From: Burkholderia diffusa
Lineage (GTDB): Bacteria > Pseudomonadota > Gammaproteobacteria > Burkholderiales > Burkholderiaceae
Direction: 5' to 3'
Length of the DNA: 64,000 bases
Assembly (NCBI RefSeq): GCF_902499115.1
Contig: NZ_CABVPN010000008.1
Location: 124,001-188,000 of the forward strand
Positions 33,401-42,639 of this stretch are shown piece by piece. The position numbers and the translations under genes are program-made. The notes beneath the pieces were generated by a model. The model ran no database searches and was not told where the DNA came from. It worked only from the letters and a program-made list of their open reading frames with translations. Position 1 is the first letter of the stretch. Every line of letters starts with the position of its first letter.

Positions 33401-35995
33401 TCAGGCAGCCTGCGACGATTCGAGGAAGTCCTGCGCGAAACGCTGCAGCACGCCGCCTGCGTCGTAGATCGACACCTCCTCGGCCGTATCGAGCCGGCAC
33501 GTCACCGGCACCTCGACGCGCTCGCCGTTCTTGCGGTGAATCACGAGCGTGAGATCGGCGCGCGGCGTGCGCGCGCCGACCACGTCGAAGGTCTCGGTGC
33601 CATCGATGCCGAGCGTTGCGCGATTCGTGCCCGGCTTGAACTCGAGCGGCAACACGCCCATCCCGATCAGGTTCGTGCGGTGGATCCGCTCGAAGCCCTC
33701 GGCGACGATCGCCTCGACGCCCGCGAGCCGCACACCCTTCGCGGCCCAGTCGCGCGACGAGCCCTGGCCGTAGTCGGCGCCGGCGACGACGATCAGCGGC
33801 TGCTTGCGATTCATGTACGTCTCGATCGCTTCCCACATCCGCATGACCTTGCCTTCCGGCTCCACACGCGCGAGCGAGCCCTTCTTCACCACACCGTCGA
33901 CCACCGCCATCTCGTTGACGAGCGTCGGATTCGCGAAGGTCGCGCGCTGTGCGGTCAGGTGGTCTCCCCGGTGCGTCGCGTACGAGTTGAAGTCTTCTTC
34001 CGGCAGGCCCATCTTCGCGAGGTATTCGCCGGCCGCGCTGTTCGCCATGATCGCGTTCGACGGCGACAGGTGGTCGGTCGTGATGTTGTCGCCGAGCACC
34101 GCGAGCGGGCGCATGCCCTTGAGCGTGCGCTCGCCGGCCAGCGCGCCTTCCCAGTACGGCGGACGGCGGATGTACGTGCTTTGCGGACGCCAGTCGTACA
34201 GCGGCGCCGCACGCTCGCCCGCATCCGCGCTGCGCGCGAACATCGGTTCGTAGACCTTGCGGAACTGCTCGGGCTTCACGCTCGATGCGACGATCGCGTC
34301 GATCTCCTCGTCGGTCGGCCAGATGTCCTTCAGCGTGACGGGCTTGCCGTCCTGATCGTGGCCGAGCGCGTCCTTCTCGATGTCGAAGCGAATCGTGCCG
34401 GCGATGGCATACGCGACGACGAGCGGCGGCGACGCGAGAAACGCCTGCTTCGCATACGGATGGATGCGGCCGTCGAAGTTGCGGTTGCCGGACAGCACGG
34501 CCGTCGCGTACAGGTCGCGATCGACGATCTCCTGCTGGATCTTCGGATCGAGCGCGCCCGACATCCCGTTGCAGGTCGTGCACGCGAACGCGACGATGCC
34601 GAAGCCGAGCTTCTCGAGTTCCGGCAGCAGGTTCGCTTCTTCCAGATACAGCTCGACCGCCTTCGAGCCCGGCGCGAGCGAGCTCTTCACCCACGGCTTG
34701 CGCGTGAGGCCCTTCGCGTTCGCGTTGCGTGCGAGCAGGGCCGCGGCGATCACGTTGCGCGGGTTGCTGGTGTTCGTGCAGCTCGTGATCGCGGCGATGA
34801 TCACCGCGCCGTCGGGCATCTCGCCCGGCTTCTCTTCCCACTGGCCAGCGATGCCGCGCGCGGCGAGGTCGGATGTCGGCAGCCGCTTGTGCGGGTTCGA
34901 CGGGCCGGCCATGTTGCGCACCACGCTCGACAGGTCGAACGTCAGCGTGCGCTCGTACTGCGCGCCGTTCAGCGTGTCGGCCCACAGGCCCGCTGCCTTC
35001 GCGTAGGTCTCGACGAGCTTGACCTGCTCGTCGCTGCGGCCGGTGAGGCGCAGATAGTCGGTCGTCTGGCCGTCGATGAAGAACATCGCGGCCGTCGCGC
35101 CGTATTCGGGCGCCATGTTCGAGATCGTCGCGCGGTCGCCGAGCGTGAGGCTCGCCGCGCCCGCACCGCGGAATTCCAGGTACGCGCCGACCACCTTTTC
35201 CTTGCGCAGGAATTCGGTCAGCGCGAGCACGATGTCGGTCGCGGTGATGCCGGGCTGGCGCTTGCCGGTCAGTTCGACGCCGACGATGTCGGGCAGGCGC
35301 ATCCACGATGCGCGGCCGAGCATCACGTTCTCCGCCTCCAGCCCGCCCACGCCGATCGCGATCACGCCGAGCGCGTCGACGTGCGGCGTGTGGCTGTCGG
35401 TGCCGACGCAGGTGTCCGGATACGCCACGCCATCCTGCGCCTGGATCACCGGCGACATCTTCTCCAGGTTGATCTGGTGCATGATGCCGTTGCCCGGCGG
35501 GATCACGTCGACGTTCTCGAACGACTGCTTGGTCCATTCGATGAAGTGGAAACGATCCTCGTTGCGGCGATCCTCGATCGCGCGGTTCTTCGCGAACGCG
35601 TCCGGATCGAAGCCGCCGCACTCGACGGCGAGCGAGTGGTCGACGATCAGCTGCACGGGCACGACCGGGTTCACCTTCGCCGGGTCGCCGCCGCGCTCGG
35701 CGATCGCGTCGCGCAGGCCCGCGAGGTCGACGAGGGCCGTCTGGCCGAGGATGTCGTGGCACACCACGCGCGCCGGGAACCACGGGAAGTCGCGTTCGCG
35801 CTTGCGCTCGATGATCTGCTTCAGCGAATCGGCGAGGATTGCCGGATCGCAGCGACGCACGAGGTTTTCGGCGAGCACGCGCGACGTGTACGGCAGCGTG
35901 TCGTACGCGCCGGGGGCGATCGCTTCGACCGCGGCACGCGCGTCGAAGAAGTCCAGCGACGTGCCGGGCAGGGGTTTGCGGTAGGCGGTATTCAT
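33401..35995 (-). CDS. acnD: Fe/S-dependent 2-methylisocitrate dehydratase
   Basis: 864 aa, the AcnD length (aconitase A is near 900). It dehydrates 2-methylcitrate to methylaconitate. The three iron-sulfur cysteines are C406 (SCTNTSNP), C472 and C475 (CTTC). PDTCVGTDSHTPHVDALG and the C-terminal swivel motif GADYGQGSSRDWAAKG are typical. The partner PrpF is required because AcnD makes an isomer that PrpF corrects; the two genes occur together in organisms lacking PrpD, and no prpD is present here. Confidence 0.95.
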   Translation of the reverse strand: MNTAYRKPLPGTSLDFFDARAAVEAIAPGAYDTLPYTSRVLAENLVRRCDPAILADSLKQIIERKRERDFPWFPARVVCHDILGQTALVDLAGLRDAIAERGGDPAKVNPVVPVQLIVDHSLAVECGGFDPDAFAKNRAIEDRRNEDRFHFIEWTKQSFENVDVIPPGNGIMHQINLEKMSPVIQAQDGVAYPDTCVGTDSHTPHVDALGVIAIGVGGLEAENVMLGRASWMRLPDIVGVELTGKRQPGITATDIVLALTEFLRKEKVVGAYLEFRGAGAASLTLGDRATISNMAPEYGATAAMFFIDGQTTDYLRLTGRSDEQVKLVETYAKAAGLWADTLNGAQYERTLTFDLSSVVRNMAGPSNPHKRLPTSDLAARGIAGQWEEKPGEMPDGAVIIAAITSCTNTSNPRNVIAAALLARNANAKGLTRKPWVKSSLAPGSKAVELYLEEANLLPELEKLGFGIVAFACTTCNGMSGALDPKIQQEIVDRDLYATAVLSGNRNFDGRIHPYAKQAFLASPPLVVAYAIAGTIRFDIEKDALGHDQDGKPVTLKDIWPTDEEIDAIVASSVKPEQFRKVYEPMFARSADAGERAAPLYDWRPQSTYIRRPPYWEGALAGERTLKGMRPLAVLGDNITTDHLSPSNAIMANSAAGEYLAKMGLPEEDFNSYATHRGDHLTAQRATFANPTLVNEMAVVDGVVKKGSLARVEPEGKVMRMWEAIETYMNRKQPLIVVAGADYGQGSSRDWAAKGVRLAGVEAIVAEGFERIHRTNLIGMGVLPLEFKPGTNRATLGIDGTETFDVVGARTPRADLTLVIHRKNGERVEVPVTCRLDTAEEVSIYDAGGVLQRFAQDFLESSQAA

Positions 35996-36077
35996 GATGT
36001 GGGGCGGAAATCGGGGTAAGACGTTCCGCGCGCGCCGGCAACCCGCATCACGGGCGCCGGCGCGAGCGGCAGGCGTT

Positions 36078-37250
36078 TCAGCGCTTCTCGATCGGCACGA
36101 ACTGCAGGTCTTCCGGACCCGTGTAGTTCGCGCTCGGGCGGATGATCTTGTTGTCGATGCGCTGCTCGATGATGTGCGCGCTCCAGCCGGACGTGCGCGA
36201 GATCACGAACAGCGGCGTGAACATCGCGGTCGGCACGCCCATCATGTGATACGACACGGCGCTGAACCAGTCGAGGTTCGGGAACATCTTCTTCGCTTCC
36301 CACATCACCGACTCGAGGCGCTCGGCGATGTTGTACAGCTTCAGGTCGCCCGCTTCCTTCGACAGCTTGTGCGCGACGCCCTTGATCACCTTGTTGCGCG
36401 GATCGGAGATCGTGTAGACCGGATGGCCGAAGCCGATCACGACTTCCTTGTTCTCGACGCGGCGGCGGATATCGGCTTCGGCGTCGTCCGGCGAGCTGTA
36501 GCGGCTCTGGATTTCATACGCGACTTCGTTCGCGCCGCCATGCTTCGGCCCGCGCAGCGCACCGATCGCGCCGGTGATCGCCGAATAGATGTCCGAGCCC
36601 GTGCCCGCGATCACGCGGCCGGTGAACGTCGATGCGTTGAACTCGTGCTCCGCGTACAGGATCAGCGACGTGTGCATCGCTTCGACCCACGACTTCGACG
36701 GCGTCTTGCCGTGCAGCAGGTGCAGGAAGTGGCCGCCGATCGAGTCGTCGTCGGTTTCCGTCTCGATGCGCTTGCCGTTGTGCGAGAAGTGATACCAGTA
36801 CAGCAGCATCGAGCCGAGCGACGCCATCAGGCGGTCGGCGATGTCGCGCGCGCCCGGCAGGTTGTGATCGTCCTTCTCGGGCAGCACGGTGCCGAGCACC
36901 GACACGCCGGTGCGCATCACGTCCATCGGGTGGGCCGACGCCGGGATCTGCTCGAGCGCGGCCTTCAGCGCGTTCGGCAGGCCGCGCAGCGCGCGCAGCT
37001 TGGTCTTGTACGCGGCCAGTTCGGTCAGGTTCGGCAGCGTGCCGTGCACGAGCAGGTGCGCGATTTCCTCGAACTCGCACGATTCGGCGACGTCGAGAAT
37101 GTCGTAGCCGCGGTAGTGGAGGTCGTTGCCGGTCTTGCCGACCGTGCACAGCGCCGTGTTGCCGGCCGTCACGCCCGACAGCGCCACCGACTTCTTCGGC
37201 TTGAATGCGCCTGCGGCGGCCGGTGCTGCTGCGTCTTTCGTCTCGCTCAT
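36078..37250 (-). CDS. prpC: 2-methylcitrate synthase
   Basis: 390 aa. It condenses propionyl-CoA with oxaloacetate to 2-methylcitrate. Citrate-synthase fold residues are visible: LRGPKHGGANE with one active-site His, IGFGHPVYTISDPR with the second, and the late Asp region. The N-terminal LSGVTAGNTALCTVGKTGNDLHYRGYDI separates PrpC from GltA. An Ala-rich tag (ETKDAAAPAAAGA) precedes the conserved part; ATG 37250 is the nearest start. It is the second gene of the operon, 115 bp after prpB. Confidence 0.95.
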   Translation of the reverse strand: MSETKDAAAPAAAGAFKPKKSVALSGVTAGNTALCTVGKTGNDLHYRGYDILDVAESCEFEEIAHLLVHGTLPNLTELAAYKTKLRALRGLPNALKAALEQIPASAHPMDVMRTGVSVLGTVLPEKDDHNLPGARDIADRLMASLGSMLLYWYHFSHNGKRIETETDDDSIGGHFLHLLHGKTPSKSWVEAMHTSLILYAEHEFNASTFTGRVIAGTGSDIYSAITGAIGALRGPKHGGANEVAYEIQSRYSSPDDAEADIRRRVENKEVVIGFGHPVYTISDPRNKVIKGVAHKLSKEAGDLKLYNIAERLESVMWEAKKMFPNLDWFSAVSYHMMGVPTAMFTPLFVISRTSGWSAHIIEQRIDNKIIRPSANYTGPEDLQFVPIEKR

Positions 37251-37365
37251 GTTTCGATTCTCCAATGGGTATCGGGGTGTCATGTCGGCCGGGCGCGGCG
37301 CGGGTGCGCGCGTTCCGGCTTCATGCAAAGCATTCCGGGAACCGTGTCCCGGCGCGCGGGCCGCG

Positions 37366-38259
37366 TTACTTCTTGCCCTGCGCGAACAGTTCGTCGAGCT
37401 TGCGCTCGTATTCGTGATAGCCGAGGAAGTCGTACAGCTCGGCGCGGGTCTGCATGGTCGGCACCGCAGCCTTCTGCGTGCCGTCGCGACGCAACGTCTC
37501 GTAGAAATTCAGCGCGGCCTTGTTCATCGCGCGATAGGCGCCGCAGCAGTACAGCGCGATGTCGACGTTCGCCTCGCGCAACTCGTCGAGCGTGAACAGC
37601 GGCGTCGAGCCGAATTCGGTCAGGTTCGCGAGGATCGGCACCTTCACGGCGGCCTTGAAGCGGCGGTAGTCGTCGAGCGTCTTCATCGCTTCCGGGAAGA
37701 TCATGTCGGCGCCGGCTTCCACGTATGCGATCGCGCGCTCGATCGCGGCGTCGATCCCTTCGGCGGCGGCCGCGTCGGTGCGGGCCATGATCACGAACTG
37801 GTCGTCGGTGCGCGCATCGACCGCGGCCTTCACGCGATCGACCATTTCGTCGGTCGGCACGACTTCCTTGCCCGGACGGTGGCCGCAGCGCTTCTGGCCG
37901 ACCTGGTCCTCGAGGTGGACGGCCGCGACGCCGGCCTTGATGAACGAACGGACCGTGCGCGCGATGTTGAACGCGCCGCCCCAGCCCGTGTCGATGTCGA
38001 CCAGCAGCGGCAGGTCGGTCGCGTTGGTGATCCGGTTCGCGTCGATCAGCACGTCTTCCATCGTGCTGATGCCGAGATCGGGGATGCCGAGCGAATTCGC
38101 GGCGACGCCGCCACCCGACAGGTAGACGGCCTTGAAGCCGACGGCCTGCGCCATCTTGGCTGCATACGCGGTAATCGCGCCGACCACCTGCAGCGGCTGC
38201 TCGGCCGCGACTGCCGCGCGGAATTTCGCGCCGGCGCTCTGAAGATGCGTGTTGCTCAT
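37366..38259 (-). CDS. prpB: Methylisocitrate lyase
   Basis: 297 aa. It splits 2-methylisocitrate to pyruvate and succinate. It is a TIM-barrel of the isocitrate lyase/PEP mutase group; the active-site loop QKRCGHRPGKEVV carries the catalytic Cys and DIDTGWGG the metal-binding Asp residues. ATG 38259 follows GGAGG by 6 bases. It is the first gene of the leftward operon, with a GG-N10-GC promoter about 32 bp upstream. Confidence 0.96.
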   Translation of the reverse strand: MSNTHLQSAGAKFRAAVAAEQPLQVVGAITAYAAKMAQAVGFKAVYLSGGGVAANSLGIPDLGISTMEDVLIDANRITNATDLPLLVDIDTGWGGAFNIARTVRSFIKAGVAAVHLEDQVGQKRCGHRPGKEVVPTDEMVDRVKAAVDARTDDQFVIMARTDAAAAEGIDAAIERAIAYVEAGADMIFPEAMKTLDDYRRFKAAVKVPILANLTEFGSTPLFTLDELREANVDIALYCCGAYRAMNKAALNFYETLRRDGTQKAAVPTMQTRAELYDFLGYHEYERKLDELFAQGKK

Positions 38260-38290
38260 GAACGGCCTCCTGAAGGAATGCCCATCAAAC

Positions 38291-38306
38291 AGCAAGGACC
38301 GGGCCA
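38291..38306 (-). promoter_or_regulatory. Sigma-54 promoter of the prp operon
   Basis: On the minus strand TGGCCCGGTCCTTGCT matches the -24/-12 consensus TGGCAC-N5-TTGCT, with GG and GC exactly 10 bases apart. The start site would fall near 38281, leaving a leader of about 22 nt with the GGAGG site. Sigma-54 control fits the divergent PrpR activator. Confidence 0.82.
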
Positions 38307-38370
38307 GCTCGCGAAACACCGCTAACCCACTGATTCTTAAGCAACCGGCACATGCGATGAATCGTCCGGT

Positions 38371-38410
38371 GATTTCAATTTGGCAATTTCATGTTTCAGA
38401 AATGAAATCC
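38371..38410. promoter_or_regulatory. Probable PrpR upstream activator sites
   Basis: TTTCAT (38387-38392) and ATGAAA (38402-38407) form a dyad 9 bases apart; GATTTCA at 38371-38377 gives a third half-site in the same family. They lie about 65-115 bp upstream of the sigma-54 promoter, the usual enhancer distance, and also just upstream of the prpR start (38431), so autoregulation is plausible. Assignment to PrpR is by position. Confidence 0.6.
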
Positions 38411-38430
38411 CGCGCGCATAATCGATCGCC

Positions 38431-40410
38431 ATGGACCTCTCCTCGACCAAGCCCGTCGGCCCGGCCGACCGCACCGTTCGCCCGCGCATCTGGGCGATGG
38501 GCATCAGCCGCCTGCGCGACCTGTTTCGCGAGATCGCCGGCGAATTCGACGAGCGTGCCGACGTGCGCATCGTCACGCGCGCGTACGAAGATGCGTTGAG
38601 CGCGATCGCGGAGGCCGGCACCGCGCGGCCCGACGTGATCGTCGCGGCCGGCTCGAACGGCGGCTTCCTGAAAACGCGTGCGCAGGTGCCGGTCGTGGTC
38701 GTGTCGCCGACCGGCTTCGACGTGATGCAGGCGCTCGCGCGCGCACGGCGCGATGCCACGCGGATCGCGCTCGTCAGCGCCGGCGAAACGCCGCCCGAAG
38801 TGCGTCGCTTCGTCGCCGCTTACGGCCTCGACGTGCAGTTTGCGTCATATCAGTCCGCGCAGGAAGCGGAAGCCTGCGTGCACGACCTGCACGACCGCGG
38901 CATCGAGACGATCGTCGGCCCCGGCCTCGTCACCGATCTCGCGGCGAGCGCCGGCATGGGCGCCGTGTTCCTGTATTCGCACGCGTCGGTGCGCCAGGCG
39001 GTCGAGACGGCGCTCGAAGTCGCGTACGCGACGCACGCCGAGGCGTTTCGCCGCCAGCGGCTCGACAACCTGTTGCAGCATCTGCGCGACGGCGTGGTCG
39101 CGCTCGATGCGCGCGGTCGCGTCGAAGCCATCAACGAACGGCTCGCGTCGGCGCTCGGGGTCGAACCCGCGGCGGCCGTCGGCCGCGCGCTGGTCGACCT
39201 GCGCCCGGAGTTGCGCACGCTGCGCGGCGAGGACGGCGACGCGCTTGCGACCGTGCGCGGCGTGCGCTACGTCGTGCATCGCGGGCCGCTCGTCGATCGC
39301 GGCGTGACGTCGGGCAGCGTGCTGACGTTCCAGGAATCGCGCGCGGTCGAACGGCTCGACCGCGCGCTGCGTTCGCAGCCGAACACGCAGCAGTTCGCGG
39401 CGCGCTACACGCTCGACGACGTGATCGGCGCGTCCGCGCCGATGGCGCGCGTGCGCGATCTCGTGCGGCGCTACGCGAAATCCGACGCGACCGTCCTCGT
39501 GCTCGGCGAAAGCGGCACCGGCAAGGAGATGATCGCGCAGAGCCTGCACGCGCTGTCCGTGCGGCACAGCTATCCGTTCGTCGCGATCAACTGCGGCGCG
39601 TTTCCGGAGGCGCTGCTCGAGAGCGAGCTGTTCGGTTACGAGGAAGGCGCGTTCACCGGCGCGCGGCGCGGCGGCAAGACCGGCCTGTTCGAAGCCGCGC
39701 ACCGCGGCACGCTGTTTCTCGACGAGATCGGCGAAATGCCGCCGTCGCTGCAGAGCCGGCTGCTGCGCGTGCTGCAGGAGCGCGAGGTGATCCGCCTCGG
39801 CTCGACCGAGCCGATCCGCATCGACGTGCGCGTGATCGCCGCGACGCACCGCCCGCTGCTCGCGGCCGTCGAGGACGGCACGTTCCGCGCGGACCTGTAT
39901 TACCGTCTCAACATCCTGAACATTGGCCTGCCGCCGCTGCGCGAGCGCGCCACCGACATTCCGGCGCTCGCGGCCACGCTGCTCGTGCAGGCCGCGCGGC
40001 GCGAACCGCGGCTGGCCGAACGCGTGCGCGAGGTCGGCGATGCGGTGCGCGTGCTCGACGCGACGCAGGCGACGCTCGCTCGCTACCGATGGCCCGGCAA
40101 CGTGCGGGAACTGCAGAACGTGGTCGAGCGGATCGCGGTGGAACTGGCCGAGGAAGTCGACGCGCATCCGGGCGCCTCATGCGCGGCGCTCACCCCCGAT
40201 GCGCTGCAGGCGATCGCGCCCGAGTTGTTCGCCGCGCCGCCGGACTCGACCGACACCGACGACGCGCAGACACTCCACGCGCGCCGCCGCCGCGCCGAAG
40301 CCGACGAGATCCGCGCGGTGCTCGACGCGTGCGGCGGCGATCGCGATCGCGCGTGCGCGATGCTCGGCATCAGCAAGACGACGCTGTGGCGGAAGCTGTC
40401 GGCGAAATAG
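38431..40410 (+). CDS. prpR: Sigma-54-dependent activator of propionate catabolism
   Basis: 659 aa. An N-terminal PrpR sensory domain (about residues 20-200) binds 2-methylcitrate in known members; a PAS-like segment follows (about 205-290). The AAA+ core has Walker A GESGTGKE, the sigma-54 contact loop GYEEGAFTGA, Walker B FLDEIGE and RWPGNVREL. The C-terminal Fis-type helix-turn-helix ends CAMLGISKTTLWRKL. It is divergent from prpB across 171 bp that hold the activator sites. A CATAAT at 38417-38422 could be a -10 box, implying a very short leader. Confidence 0.95.
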   Translation: MDLSSTKPVGPADRTVRPRIWAMGISRLRDLFREIAGEFDERADVRIVTRAYEDALSAIAEAGTARPDVIVAAGSNGGFLKTRAQVPVVVVSPTGFDVMQALARARRDATRIALVSAGETPPEVRRFVAAYGLDVQFASYQSAQEAEACVHDLHDRGIETIVGPGLVTDLAASAGMGAVFLYSHASVRQAVETALEVAYATHAEAFRRQRLDNLLQHLRDGVVALDARGRVEAINERLASALGVEPAAAVGRALVDLRPELRTLRGEDGDALATVRGVRYVVHRGPLVDRGVTSGSVLTFQESRAVERLDRALRSQPNTQQFAARYTLDDVIGASAPMARVRDLVRRYAKSDATVLVLGESGTGKEMIAQSLHALSVRHSYPFVAINCGAFPEALLESELFGYEEGAFTGARRGGKTGLFEAAHRGTLFLDEIGEMPPSLQSRLLRVLQEREVIRLGSTEPIRIDVRVIAATHRPLLAAVEDGTFRADLYYRLNILNIGLPPLRERATDIPALAATLLVQAARREPRLAERVREVGDAVRVLDATQATLARYRWPGNVRELQNVVERIAVELAEEVDAHPGASCAALTPDALQAIAPELFAAPPDSTDTDDAQTLHARRRRAEADEIRAVLDACGGDRDRACAMLGISKTTLWRKLSAK

Positions 40411-40462
40411 GTTCGGGCGAGGCAGGAGCGGCAGGTAATGACGCGCCGGACGCGCGCCGCCG

Positions 40463-41083
40463 TCAATCGGCCTTGTGATAGTGGCGGTAAGCCTTCGCGC
40501 GATTCCCGCACGAAGACATCGAGCACCAGCGACGGCTGCCGTTCTTGCTGTCGTCGATGAACAGCCACTGGCATGCGTCGTTCGCGCAGCGCTTGACCTT
40601 CGCGAGCCGCGCGCCGCCCAGCAGGTCCGTCGCCGACCACAGCACCGGGCTCAGCAACCTCGCGAGCGTCGCGTCCGCTGCCCCGATCCGCCACGCGTAG
40701 CCGCCGTCGATCCGCGCGAGCGCGACGCGCGGCGCCGCTTCCGCCAGAAAACCGCCCAGCAGCGCGAGATCGTCGGCTTGCGGCTCGCGCCGCTCGGCCT
40801 GCGCGTGAAAGAGCCGATACAGCGCCTCGCGTAACGCGAGCGCGCGCGCCAGCATCGCCGGCTCGCTCTCCTTCTCCTTCACTTGTGCACGACATACGTC
40901 GGCCAGGCCGGCCGGCATCCCCGCCTGCTCGCAGCACCATGTGAACAGGTCATCCAGCGTGCCGAAGGTTTCGGTCGGTGCGTCCGCGCCGCGCCAGTAC
41001 AGCGTGTTCGCGAAATCGATGCTCAGCGTTTCGGACGGCGCCGGAACCAGGCAGTCCGCGACGGAAGGTTGCGTTTTGCTCAT
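40463..41083 (-). CDS. CGNR zinc-finger (ABATE domain) regulator
   Basis: 206 aa. The N-terminal ABATE domain (SIDFANTLYWRG) is followed by a C-terminal zinc finger, about residues 160-200: KRCANDACQWLFIDDSK then RRWCSMSSCGNRAK, giving the CX4C...CX4CGNR pattern. CGNR proteins are thought to be transcription regulators. It faces a VOC gene across a 124-bp gap that contains palindromes resembling its operator. ATG 41083 is chosen over an in-frame ATG at 41119, since the latter would lie within the inverted-repeat region. Confidence 0.88.
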   Translation of the reverse strand: MSKTQPSVADCLVPAPSETLSIDFANTLYWRGADAPTETFGTLDDLFTWCCEQAGMPAGLADVCRAQVKEKESEPAMLARALALREALYRLFHAQAERREPQADDLALLGGFLAEAAPRVALARIDGGYAWRIGAADATLARLLSPVLWSATDLLGGARLAKVKRCANDACQWLFIDDSKNGSRRWCSMSSCGNRAKAYRHYHKAD

Positions 41084-41097
41084 GACGCGATCGTATC

Positions 41098-41158
41098 TAA
41101 CCACCATACCGGTTGACAAGTGGCCGGACGCTTTCTAACATAACCAGCATGGTGGTTA
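41098..41158. promoter_or_regulatory. Divergent promoter with twin operator palindromes
   Basis: A sigma-70 promoter reads rightward: TTGACA (41113-41118), 17 bp, TAACAT (41136-41141). TAACCACCAT (41098-41107) and ATGGTGGTTA (41149-41158) are perfect reverse complements flanking it. Each also lies in a local dyad: TAACCA-N6-TGGTTA at 41141-41158 and a weaker copy at 41098-41116. They overlap the -35 and start regions, as expected for a repressor such as the CGNR protein. Confidence 0.75.
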
Positions 41159-41207
41159 AAGAAGGTTTGCTGCACTGACGTCCCCTCTTCAGTTCAAGGA
41201 GCCACAG

Positions 41208-41591
41208 ATGATCGATCACCTTTCGTTCGGCGTTGCCCACATCGACCGCAGCCGCGCGTTCTACGACAACACGCTCGGCGCGCTCGGCTACAAGCGGCTG
41301 TACAGCGACGACGGATCCCTCGGCTACGGCACCAGCGAACCGGTGCTGTGGTTGCAGCACGCGGCGCGTCCGGTCGTCGCCGATCCCGACTCAGGGTTGC
41401 ACGTGTCGTTTCGCGCCTCGTCGCCCGTGGAAGTCGACGCGTTCTATCGCGCCGCGCTGCAGCACGGCGGACAGGACAATGGCGGGCCGGGCAAGCGCGA
41501 GCACTACGGCCCCGGCTATTACGCGGCATTCGTCGTCGATCCCGACGGGTATCGGCTCGAAGCCCATTGCGAGCTGGACAACGTCGTCTGA
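41208..41591 (+). CDS. VOC-family (glyoxalase/dioxygenase-like) protein
   Basis: 127 aa, one VOC unit. It begins IDHLSFGVAHIDRSRAFYDNTLGALGYKRL, the usual VOC opening with a metal-binding His, and ends YYAAFVVDPDGYRLEAHCE with the metal-binding Glu. VOC proteins include glyoxalase I, fosfomycin/bleomycin resistance proteins and dioxygenases; the substrate is not evident. CAAGGAG lies 7 bases before ATG 41208. The operator-flanked promoter and the divergent CGNR gene suggest that the pair respond to the same compound. A strong terminator follows. Confidence 0.9.
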   Translation: MIDHLSFGVAHIDRSRAFYDNTLGALGYKRLYSDDGSLGYGTSEPVLWLQHAARPVVADPDSGLHVSFRASSPVEVDAFYRAALQHGGQDNGGPGKREHYGPGYYAAFVVDPDGYRLEAHCELDNVV

Positions 41592-41617
41592 TCCGGTTCG
41601 CACCGACACGGGTGAAC

Positions 41618-41664
41618 GACAAGGGCCCGATTCCGCATCGCGCGGAATCGGGCCCTTGTCTTTG
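41618..41664 (+). terminator. Rho-independent terminator of the VOC gene
   Basis: GACAAGGGCCCGATTCCGC (41618-41636) pairs perfectly over 19 bp with 41642-41660, has a 5-base loop and is followed by TTT. It is the strongest terminator in the window. The facing FAH gene ends 127 bp further, so it may serve both directions. Confidence 0.92.
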
Positions 41665-41790
41665 CTGCATCGATGGCCGGTTCGCGACGGCCACCGCGCG
41701 CAATCACGCCAGTGGCCGAGCGGGCGGCCGGACGGCGCGGCCGGGTTGCGGTCGATTGCGCCCACGATCCGGCCCGCGCCGCACACTGGC

Positions 41791-42639
41791 CTACTGCGCG
41801 TTGCGCGTGCCCTGCCGTTGCTCGCCCAGCCCCTCGACCCCGAGGCGCACGGTCTGGCCGGCCTTCAGGAACACCGGCGATGGCTTGATGCCCATCCCGA
41901 CGCCCGGCGGCGTACCGGTCGTGATCACGTCGCCCGGTTGCAGCGTCATGCAGGTCGACAGGTAGGCGATCAGTTGCGCGACGGTGAACACCATCGTGCG
42001 CGTGTTGCCGTTCTGGTAGCGGTCGCCGTCGATCTCGAGCCACAGGTCGAGGCGCTGCGGATCGGGCACCTCGTCGCGCGTCACGAGCCACGGGCCGATC
42101 GGGCCGAACGTATCGAAGCCCTTGCCCTTGTCCCACTGGCCGCCGCGTTCGATCTGCCACTCGCGCTCAGAGACGTCGTTGACGACGCAATAGCCGGCGA
42201 CGTAATCCAGCGCGCGCGCCTCGTCGACGTCCTTGCACGTCGCGCCGATCACGACGCCCAGCTCGACTTCCCAGTCCGTCTTCACCGAGCCCTTCGGGAT
42301 GTCGATGCCGTCGTTCGGGCCGCAGATCGAACTCGTCCATTTGCCGAATACTACCGGCTCCTTCGGTACCGGCATGCCGGCTTCGGCCGCGTGATCGGCA
42401 TAATTCAGACCAATGCCGATGAACTTGCCGACGCGCCCGACGCACGCGCCAATGCGCGGCTCGCCAGGGACGAGCGGCAGCGTGGCCGGATCGATCGCGC
42501 GCAGGCGCGCGAGCGCGGCGTCGGACAGCGCGTCGCCAGCAAGATCCGGCACGTGCGCGGACAGGTCGCGAATCCGGCCGTCCGCGTCGAGAATACCGGG
42601 CTTTTCCTGGCCCGGCGGGCCATAGCGAAGCAGTTTCAT
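41791..42639 (-). CDS. Fumarylacetoacetate hydrolase-family protein
   Basis: 282 aa, the size of the 2-hydroxyhepta-2,4-diene-1,7-dioate isomerase/ureidoglycolate lyase/acylpyruvase group. Conserved elements are FIGIGLNYADHAAEAG, the metal-binding acidic cluster DWEVELGVVIG, and VITTGTPPGVGMG. A divalent metal at the active site is expected. The substrate within the family is uncertain. ATG 42639 opens the MKLLRYG N-terminus; it is preceded by AGAGGTTGAGCAC. The IclR regulator reads away from it 663 bp upstream. Confidence 0.88.
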   Translation of the reverse strand: MKLLRYGPPGQEKPGILDADGRIRDLSAHVPDLAGDALSDAALARLRAIDPATLPLVPGEPRIGACVGRVGKFIGIGLNYADHAAEAGMPVPKEPVVFGKWTSSICGPNDGIDIPKGSVKTDWEVELGVVIGATCKDVDEARALDYVAGYCVVNDVSEREWQIERGGQWDKGKGFDTFGPIGPWLVTRDEVPDPQRLDLWLEIDGDRYQNGNTRTMVFTVAQLIAYLSTCMTLQPGDVITTGTPPGVGMGIKPSPVFLKAGQTVRLGVEGLGEQRQGTRNAQ

